Positions 36,901-45,900 of a stretch of 64,000 bases of DNA are shown one piece after another (position 1 is the first letter of the stretch; every line of letters starts with the position of its first letter). Both the position numbers and the translations under genes were made by a program. This stretch comes from Hymenobacter jeongseonensis. GTDB lineage: Bacteria > Bacteroidota > Bacteroidia > Cytophagales > Hymenobacteraceae. The stretch covers positions 51,517 through 115,516 of the forward strand of contig NZ_JADQDQ010000010.1 in NCBI RefSeq assembly GCF_015694725.1, in the 5' to 3' direction. The notes beneath the pieces were generated by a model. That model was not told the DNA's origin. It was given only the letters and a program-made list of their open reading frames with translations, and ran no database searches.

Positions 36901-38901
36901 ATGCGCCACCCGTTCCGTTTATTCCCGCGCCTTGCCGACGCTTCTGATGGTTGGCAGAAACGCTGCTTTGGGTTGCTACTGCGGGCGCTGGTGCTGGTAG
37001 GCTGCTGGAGTAGCATAACCCAGGTGCTAGCCGCTCCACCCCTGAATGCCGACAGCCTGAAGGCCCGACTGCACCGCCCCGGCCAGCCCGACACGGCACG
37101 GGTGCGCACCTACTGGTTGCTGGCGCGGGCGCTGCGCAACGTGCAGCTCGACAGCGCCCGCCAATATGCCCAGCAAGGCGTGACGCTGGCCCGGCGCATC
37201 CAAGACGCCCCGGGGCTGGCCTATTCACTCAATGCTTTGGCCAGCAGCGAGTACCACCGGGGCGACTACCCCGCCGCCCAGCACGCCTACGAGGCTACCC
37301 TAGCCGCCGCCCGCCGCGCCAATCTCTGCCCGCTGACCGGCCTCGCCTACTCGGGGCTGGGCGTCGTGGCCGATGCCATGAATAACGTGCCAGGGGCCGT
37401 GGCGTATTTCGAGCAGGCGCGAGCCGTGTACGCCACCTGCCGGCCCGCCATTCCCGACCGGGAAGTAGGCGTGCTCACCAACATCGGCAACACCTACCTG
37501 CAGGTGGGGCAATACGACCGGGCCGACCGCCCCCTGCGGCAAGCCTTAGCCCTGGTGCGGCCCAGCACCACCGCTCCCGACCTGCTCAACCTGCTCGACC
37601 TCATCGGGCTGCTCCAGTTGGCCCAGCACCACCCCGACTCGGCCGCTGCCACTTTCGGGCGTGAGCTGCGGCTGGCCCGCGCGGCCCACGAGCGCCGCTT
37701 CGAAACCTATGCTGTGGGCAACTTAGCTTCCACTCGCCTGGCGCTGGGCCAGCCGGCAGCGGCCCTGCCTTACGCGCAGCAAGCGCTGCGGCTGGCCCGC
37801 CTAACCGGCGACCAATCACAGGTGGATGAATACACCCTGGTGCTGGCCCGAGTGCTGGGCGCCCTGCGCCGCCCCGAAGCCTTCGACACGTTGCTGCGCT
37901 ACACGAAGCTGCACGATGAGTTGAAGAGCCGGGCCCGCAACCAAGAAATCGTGCGCCAGCAAACGCTGTTCGGCGTGGCCGAGCAGCAAGCCCGCATTCG
38001 GGCCCTGAGCCAGCAGCGGCGCATCAGCCAGCTGCGGGCCGAGCAGCAAACCGCCCGCGCCCGGCAGTATGGGCTGCTGGCCGGCGCGTTGCTGCTGCTG
38101 CTGCTGGGCGGCGGGGCGCTGCTCATGGCACTGCAGCGCTCGCGGCATCGGCTGCAAGCCTCGGAAACCGCCCTGCGCCAGGCCAACAAAACCCAGCAAA
38201 AGCTGATGCGCATCATCGGCCACGATTTGCGCGGGCCGGTGGCTATGTTTCAGCAGGTGACGCCGTTGCTACGGGCGGCGCTGGGGGACGAAGCGCCCCG
38301 CGACGCGGTGGAACTGGTGGAGGAACTCGACGGCACCGCCCAGCACGTGGGAGCGTTGGTGGACAATCTGCTTGACTGGGCCCGGCTGCAAGGAGGCCTG
38401 GTGAGCAGCCACCCCGTGCGGCTGCGAGCGACCACAGCCGTGCAGAGCGTGGTGCAACTGTACGCGCCGGTGGCGCAGCACAAGGGCATTGCCGTCGGCA
38501 TCGACGTCGCGGCCGAGGCGTGGGTGTGGGCCGACCTGACCCTGCTCACGACTGTGCTGCGCAACCTGCTGGCCAATGCCATTAAGTTCACGCCGACGGG
38601 CGGCGCGGTGGCAGTAACGGCGCAGGCCACGGCCACTGGTGTGCGCTTCGGCGTGCAGGACACCGGCCGCGGCATGCCGGCCGCCGCGCTGGCTCTGGCG
38701 ATGGGGGCAGAAAATGCGGCCTCGCAGCCCGGCACGGCCGGCGAGCCGGGCACCGGCCTGGGGCTGCCCTTGTGCCGGCATTTTGTGGCGCTGCTGGGCG
38801 GCGAGCTGCACGGCGAACCCAACGACCAGGGTCCCGGCCTGCAGTTCTGGTTTGAGTTGCCTACTTTGCCGGCCGTCGCAGCTCACGAACCCATTTCCTA
38901 A
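36901..38901 (+). CDS. TPR-containing sensor histidine kinase (666 aa)
   Basis: ATG 36901. An N-terminal hydrophobic segment (about 22-45, ending TQVLAAPP) looks like a signal peptide after a long basic start. TPR motifs fill about 50-340. A coiled coil rich in R/Q precedes a transmembrane helix (GLLAGALLLLLLGGGALLMA, about 382-401). HisKA has phospho-accepting His441 in MRIIGHDLRGPVAMFQ; the HATPase has NLLANAIKFTP, VQDTGRGMP and GTGLGLPLCRHFV. A LytTR response regulator follows 96 bp downstream and is the probable partner. The protein has the same plan as the kinase at 33715 but differs clearly in sequence (HDLRGP versus HELQNP), so it is not a recent duplicate. Confidence 0.92.
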   Translation: MRHPFRLFPRLADASDGWQKRCFGLLLRALVLVGCWSSITQVLAAPPLNADSLKARLHRPGQPDTARVRTYWLLARALRNVQLDSARQYAQQGVTLARRIQDAPGLAYSLNALASSEYHRGDYPAAQHAYEATLAAARRANLCPLTGLAYSGLGVVADAMNNVPGAVAYFEQARAVYATCRPAIPDREVGVLTNIGNTYLQVGQYDRADRPLRQALALVRPSTTAPDLLNLLDLIGLLQLAQHHPDSAAATFGRELRLARAAHERRFETYAVGNLASTRLALGQPAAALPYAQQALRLARLTGDQSQVDEYTLVLARVLGALRRPEAFDTLLRYTKLHDELKSRARNQEIVRQQTLFGVAEQQARIRALSQQRRISQLRAEQQTARARQYGLLAGALLLLLLGGGALLMALQRSRHRLQASETALRQANKTQQKLMRIIGHDLRGPVAMFQQVTPLLRAALGDEAPRDAVELVEELDGTAQHVGALVDNLLDWARLQGGLVSSHPVRLRATTAVQSVVQLYAPVAQHKGIAVGIDVAAEAWVWADLTLLTTVLRNLLANAIKFTPTGGAVAVTAQATATGVRFGVQDTGRGMPAAALALAMGAENAASQPGTAGEPGTGLGLPLCRHFVALLGGELHGEPNDQGPGLQFWFELPTLPAVAAHEPIS

Positions 38902-38997
38902 GTCGTCGTTTAACCGATAGTGACAGTAGGGTTAGTGCTGACAAGCTGTTTCGCAGAACCACCGCCAAGCAGCTGACCATTTAATCCTTGTAGTTCT

Positions 38998-39765
38998 GTG
39001 CCTACCGCTGACATTACCCTACTGGCTGTTGAGAATGACCGGATGCAGGCCCGTATTCTGCAGCACGAGTTGCTGCAACTGGGTTACGAGCTGGCCGGCA
39101 CGGCGCGCACCGCCGACGAGGCAGAAGCCCTCTTCGACACCCTCCAGCCCGACCTGGTGCTGCTCGACGTGCACCTGGACGGCCCTCGCGACGGCATCGA
39201 AACGGCGGCGGCCCTGGTGGCCCGCCGTCGGGTGCCGCTCATTTTCATCACGGCGTTTCCCGACAGCCCCACCTTTGCCCGCGCCCGGCAGGTGGGGCCG
39301 TTTGCATTTCTGGGCAAGCCCTACAACGGGCCGCTGCTGGGCCACAGCATCGAGCTGGCCCTGCAGCACTTTGCCGGAGCCCAGGGCCTGCTGACCGGCG
39401 ATGACCCCAGTGAGCCGGCTGAGGGCACGGTAATGCTCGGTGGCATTTTTGTGCGCGAGCAGCACCGCTTTGTGAAGCTGCCGCTGGCCCAAGTACTGTT
39501 GCTCGAAGCCGACGGCGGCCACACCCACTTGCGCACCGCCACCCGCAAGTTTACCCTGCGCCTGAACCTGTGCAAGCTACTGGAACACCTGCCCGCCGGC
39601 CAGTACTGCCAGGTGCACCGCGGCTATGCCGTGCAGCTGGCCGCTATCGACGCTCTCGACTCCCGCACCCACACCGTGCGGCTAGGCGAGCACACCGTGC
39701 CCGTGGGCCGCAGCTACCGCGAGGCCCTCACAGCCCGCCTTCGCCCGCTGGGCGGCGGGCTATGA
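38998..39765 (+). CDS. LytTR-family DNA-binding response regulator (255 aa)
   Basis: Start is GTG 38998: starting at the next ATG would remove the first beta strand and the acidic residues E12 and D14 (AVENDR). The receiver domain (1-120) has the phospho-acceptor Asp57 in PDLVLLDVHLDG, Thr in FITAF and Lys in GKPYNG. The LytTR domain (about 155-250) has VLLLEADGGHTHLRTA and QVHRGYAVQLAAI, which bind DNA through beta strands. It lies just downstream of the histidine kinase at 36901, so the two form a likely two-component system. No LytTR direct-repeat target was recognised in the window. Confidence 0.92.
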   Translation: MPTADITLLAVENDRMQARILQHELLQLGYELAGTARTADEAEALFDTLQPDLVLLDVHLDGPRDGIETAAALVARRRVPLIFITAFPDSPTFARARQVGPFAFLGKPYNGPLLGHSIELALQHFAGAQGLLTGDDPSEPAEGTVMLGGIFVREQHRFVKLPLAQVLLLEADGGHTHLRTATRKFTLRLNLCKLLEHLPAGQYCQVHRGYAVQLAAIDALDSRTHTVRLGEHTVPVGRSYREALTARLRPLGGGL

Positions 39766-39926
39766 GTATAATGGCGGGGTAGAAATGGCAGCAAAGGGCC
39801 GATTCTGTCGTTCGTGCTCACTGTGCTGCCGTTCGTGCACAAAGCGCGCCGGCCGATGTTGGACTGAGGCGCCATCCACCGACCTTCATAACACCAGCTG
39901 GGCCCTTCCCCCGGCTACGCCATGTT

Positions 39927-42900
39927 ATGAAGCACTTTTTCTCTCTGTTTCTGCCAGCAATCGGGTTCGCTACCGCCAAATTAACCGTCCGCTGGGCTGT
40001 CATGCTACTCCTGCTGGTGGTGCCGCTGCTAAGCTGGGGGCAATATCCTTCTATAAGCAACTTCTCCCCTACTAGCGGGAGTAGCGGCACGAGCCTAGTC
40101 ATCACGGGCTCGGGCTTCACGAGCACGGGCACCTTTGCCGTGGGGTTCCCTGGCGCGTGGGGTTCTCGGGTGTATGCGTCAAGCTTTGTGGTCAATTCCG
40201 CTAACCAAATTACCGTGCAAGTGCCGGTCGGGGCCCTCTCCGGGCCCATCACCGTCCTCAACGCCGGCAACTTCGCGGCCACCAGCGTCACCAGCTTCGA
40301 GACCGATAACTACCTCATTGGCACGGGGGACCTTACCGTCTGCTCGGGCAAAATCTACGACGACGGCGGGGCAACCTCCAACCCCACCTGGCAGCGTGAA
40401 TTTTCGACTACCATCAGCCCCGCCACGGCTGGAAACAAAATAAAACTCTTTTTCAACGAATTTGACATAGACCCCGTTGATGCCCGCTTGTACATCTACG
40501 ACGGGCCGGATTTCAATGCCCCGCTGATTGGTCAGTATGCTGGGCTCAACGGTCCCAGTGCTGTGGCGGCTACCAACCCCACCGGCCAGCTTACGATACG
40601 CTACGCAAGTTCCTATGGCCTATATTCCACCTCCCGACCCGGCTTTGCCGCCACTATTTCCTGCGTAGCCGGGGTGCCCACCATCAGCAGCTTCACGCCC
40701 ACCAACGGGGCGGCGGGCACCAGCGTGGTGATTACGGGCGTTAACTTCAGCGGTACCACGGCCGTGCGCTTCAACGGCACGGCGGCGTCGGGAGTAGTGG
40801 TGAATTCCAGCACCCAGATTACGGTGCCGGTGCCAGCCGGGGCCACCAGCGGCCCCATCACCGTAACCAATGCCATTGGTACGGGGCGCAGCGCTAGTAG
40901 CTTCATCTTGCAGCCGCTCACCATCAGCGGCTTCACGCCCACCAGCGGCACGGGGGGCACGAGCGTGGTCATCACGGGCCTGCACTTTACCGGTGCCTCG
41001 GCCGTGCGCTTTAATGGCACCCTAGCGCCGAGCTTTACCGTTGATTCCGACACTCAACTCACGGTGCAGGTGCCGACCGGCAATACCAGCGGCCCCATCA
41101 GCGTGACGACCCCTAGCGGCACGGGCGCTAGCACCATTAGCTTCACGGTGCTGCCGCTCTTCATCAGCAGCTTCACGCCCACCAGCGGGCTGACGGGCAC
41201 GAGCGTGGTCATCACGGGCACCAACTTCAGCGGCACTACAGCGGTGCGCTTCAATGGGCTAGCGGCGGCGGGCTACAGCGTGAACGCGGACGCCACCCAA
41301 ATCACCGTGAGCGTGCCGGCCGGGGCCACCACCGGCCCGATTAGTGTGACCAACGCCCTCGGCACGGGCACCAGCGCCACCAGCTTTATACTGGCGCCGC
41401 CCGTCATCAGCAGCTTCACGCCCGCTAACGGGCTGGTAGGGGCCAGCGTGGTTATCACGGGCACTAGCTTCTTGCAGGCATCGGCGGTGCGCTTCAATGG
41501 GCTGGCAGCTTCGGGCTTCGTGGTTAATTCCAGCACCCAAATCACCGTGAGCGTGCCGGCCGGCGCTACCAGCGGCCCCATCAGCGTGACGACCCCTAGC
41601 GGCATAGGCACCAGCGCCAGCAGCTTTACGGTGCTGGCGCCCGTCATCAGCAGCTTCACGCCCACCAGCGGGCTGACGGGCACGAGCGTGGTCATCACGG
41701 GCACCAACTTCAGCGGTACTACAGCGGTGCGCTTCAATGGGCTAGCGGCGGCGGGCTACATCGTGAACGCGGACGGCACCCAACTCACCGTGAGCGTGCC
41801 GGCCGGGGCCACCACCGGCCCCATCAGCGTGACGACCCCCACCGGCACGGGCACCAGCACCACCAGCTTCACGGTGCCGGAGCCCACCATCAGCAGCTTT
41901 TCGCCCACCAGCGGCACTTCGGGCACGAGCGTCGTCATCACGGGCACCAACTTTACCGGCACTACAGCGGTGCGCTTCAATAGCACGGCGGCTACTGGCT
42001 TCGTGGTTAATTCGGACACCCAACTCACCGTGAACGTGCCGACCGGGGCCACCACCGGCCCCATCACGGTAACCACGGGCACCACGGCCACCAGCGCCAC
42101 CAGCTTCGTGACTGATAACTACTGGCTGTCTCCGGCGGCCATTACCGCCTGCTCGGGCACGCTCTACGATGCCAACGGGCCGAACAACGTGACCGCCCAG
42201 GACAATACGACTACGCTCAGCCCCGCCACGGCCGGGGCGATGGTGCGGCTCAACTTTACCCAGTTTCGTCTGGACCCTTCTACCGGCACCTTGTACATCT
42301 ACGATGGGCCAAGTGCTAACGCCCCGCTCCTCGGGCAATACAACGCGGTTACTAATCCCGGTATCGTGACGGCCACCAACGCCACCGGCCAGCTTACGCT
42401 ACGCCTCGTGTCGGGTAACCCCACCGCTGGCCAGCCCGGCTTTGCCGCCACTATTTCCTGCGTAGTTGGGGTGCCCATCATCAGCAGCTTCACGCCCACC
42501 AGCGGGGGGCAGAGCGTGTCAGTTACGATTACGGGCACCAACTTCACCGGCACTACAGCGGTGCGCTTTAATGGTGCCCTAGCGTCGGGCTTCGTGGTTG
42601 ATTCTGATACCCAGATTACGGTGCCGGTACCGGCCGGGGCCACCAGCGGCCCCATCGCCGTCACCAACGGCATCGGCACGGGCACCAGCGCCACCAGCTT
42701 TGCGGTGCTGGCGCCCGCCATCAGCAGCTTCACGCCCACCAGCGGGGGGCAGGGTGTATCGGTTACGATTACAGGCACCAACTTCACCGGCACCACGGCC
42801 GTGGCCTTCAACGGTGCACTGGCCCCGGGCTTCGTGGTCGACTCTGATACCCAGATTACGGCCATCGTGTCGACTGGCGCTATTAGCGGCCCCATCGCCG

Positions 42901-45900
42901 TCACCAACGGCGTCGGCACGGGCACCAGCGCCAGCAGCTTTACGGTGCTGGCGCCCACCATCAGCAGCTTCACGCCTAGCAGCGGCACGGGTGGCACGAG
43001 TGTGGTGATTACGGGCGCCAATTTCACCGGCATCATGGCCGTGGCTTTCAACGGCACGGCGGCGGCCAGTTTCGTGGTCGACTCTGATACCCAGATTACG
43101 GCCAGCGTGTCGGCTGGCACCATCAGCGGCTTCATCACCGTCACCAACGGCGTCGGCACGGGCACCAGCGCCAGCAATTTCGTCACCGGCGAGAGCCAGG
43201 CCCCCTTGCTCACGTCGGTGTCGCCGGCGCGCAACCTGCCCACGGCTTCGCTGGGCGCCAACGTGGTGCTCACCTTCTCGCAGCCAATAGCCGCCAGCAC
43301 GGCGGGCAACGTGCGCGTGTTTGGCTCGCAACGCGGCGGGCAGCTGGTGGGCGGCGGCAATGCCACGGCCAGCGGCAACACCATCACCGTAGACCCGGCC
43401 CGCCCGTTTGCGCCTGGCGAACGGGTGATGGTGACAGTGCCGGCCACGGTGCAGAGCACAGACGGCTACAGCACCGTCGCCCGGGTGCATGAATTTACGG
43501 CGGAGACGGCCCCGGCTCCCGCCACGTTCCTGGACCCCGCCACGTCCTACGCCATGCAGGCGCAGTCGCGGAGCGTGGCGGTGGGCGACCTGAACGGCGA
43601 CGGCGTGCTGGACGTGGTGACGGGCGATTATTACGGAGGCACCAATGACCCTGCATTTGGCTCGACGGTGGTGCGGTTCGGCTTGGGTAACGGCCAACTG
43701 GGTCCCTCCATCGAATATAATGCCACCTACCCCACGGCCATTACCCTGGCCGACGTGGACGGCGACGGCGACCTGGACCTGGTGACGAGCGGGGCAACGA
43801 ACTCCAACGGTACAGTGCAGAATCAGGTGTACAGGCGGCTGAACAACGGCAGCGGTAGCTTTGGGAATTCCCAGGCTACGCAAGTCAACACCCGCCCTAC
43901 CCATACGGTGCTGGGCGACCTGGACGGCGACGGCGACCTGGACATGCTCACGGCTGCCGACCAGGCAACGTTGAGCTTCTATGCCAATGGCACCTTCTCC
44001 CAAAACGCCAATTACATCCGCACGACCACGGGCTTTCCTGTACCTGTTGCGGTGGATGTGGCCCTAGGCGACGTGGACGGGGACGGCGACCTGGATGCGT
44101 TAATAGCCAACGGCAGCATCGTTAGCGTGCGGCTCAATAACGGCCTCGGTACGTTTAGCGGCATTTACGATGTGCCGATGGGCAGGGCTATGACCAAGCT
44201 GGTGGTGGGCGACGTGGACGGCGACGGCGACCTGGACCTGGCCACGAGCAGCTCCATTACCAGCACGGTGAGTGTGCGGCTCAACTACGGCAACGGCACC
44301 TTCGGTGGCGGCGCCGACTACACCCTGGCTTTCGCCCCGAAAACCCTGGCCCTGGGCGACGTGGACGGCGACGGCGACCTGGACCTGGTGACGGCCGGCG
44401 ACAACCCGAGCCTGAGTGGTGCCGCCGTAGGTCAGGCGGTGGTGCGGCTTAACAACGGCAGCGGTGCGTTCAATGGCGGCTCCAACGTAGGCACCGGGGG
44501 AAGTAAGCCGTTCGTGGCGCTGGGCGATATGGACGGCGACGGCACGCTGGACCTGCTCACCTCTCACGAGGGTAACTCCAACGGCTCTGGTGGTGGTAGC
44601 CTTGGCGACATGACTTATAACTACTCCCAGTTATTTATCCGCTTCAATACGGCCCTGCCACCCACCCTCGCGGGCTTCTCGCCCCAGAGCGGGCCGGCGG
44701 GTACGCTCGTTACCATCACGGGTACCAACCTGACCACGGTGCGCGGCGTGCGCTTCGGCGGCAGCAGCGAGCTGGCCCCCATCACGGCGCAGTCGCATAC
44801 GAGCCTCACGGTGCTGGTGCCGGTGGGCGCGGCCACCGGGCCCCTCACCCTTACCACCTCGAAGGGCGTGGTACTCACCACGGCTACGGCCTTCACCTAC
44901 ACGCCGCGCCAAGCCGGGCTGCTGGCCACGCTTAGCCCGGCCGGGCCGCTGGAGATTTGCGCCCCGCTCACGCTCACGGCCACGGCCACCAATCCGGCTT
45001 TCACAACCGGCACGGGCCTGAGTAGCCTGCCGAACCTGACTACTACCAATGTGAACGGCGTTATCCTGCGCCCTAATGGCAAGCTGCTGCTGGGCGGGGC
45101 CTTTGTCAGCTACGATGAGACCCCGGCAAGCCGCATCGTGCAGCTCAACCCGGACGGCTCGCTCGATGCTACCTTCAGCACCGGCACGGGCTTCGATAAC
45201 ATCGTACAGAGCGTGGCCCTGCAGGCCGATGGCAAGGTGGTGGTAGTCGGTGACTTCACGACGTACAAAGGCGCTACGGGCCTGGGCGGAATTATCCGCC
45301 TCAACCCCGACGGCACCCGAGACGCCTCCTTCGCGACGGGTTCGGGCTTCGTTGGTAGCGTGGGCATTCTGGCCCTGCAGGCCGATGGCCAGCTACTTGT
45401 GGGCGGGGGATTCAGCAGCTACAACGGCGCTACGGGCCTGGGCGGAATTATTCGCCTTAACCCCGACGGCACCCGAGACGCCTCCTTCGCGACGGGTTCG
45501 GGCTTTAGTTCCAGCGTGTCCACCCTGGCCGTGCAGGCCGATGGCAAAGTGCTGGTGGGCGGGGCGTTCTTGAGCTTCAACGGCACTTCTAATGTCAATT
45601 ACCTTGTCCGCCTCACCACCAACGGCACCCGCGACGCCTCCTTCGCGACGGGCTCGGGCTTCAGTTCCAGCGTGTCCACCCTGGCCGTGCAGGCCGATGG
45701 CAAAGTGCTGGTGGGCGGGGCATTCAACAGCTACAACGGCGCTACGGGCCTGGGCGGAATTATCCGCCTAAACGCCGCCGACGGTACCCGCGACACTGGC
45801 TTTGCGACCGGTATCGGCTTCACGAACATCAGCGGCGGCAACGCGCAGGTAAACGTGGTGACCCTGCACCCCGATGGCAACATACTGGTTGGTGGGCAGT

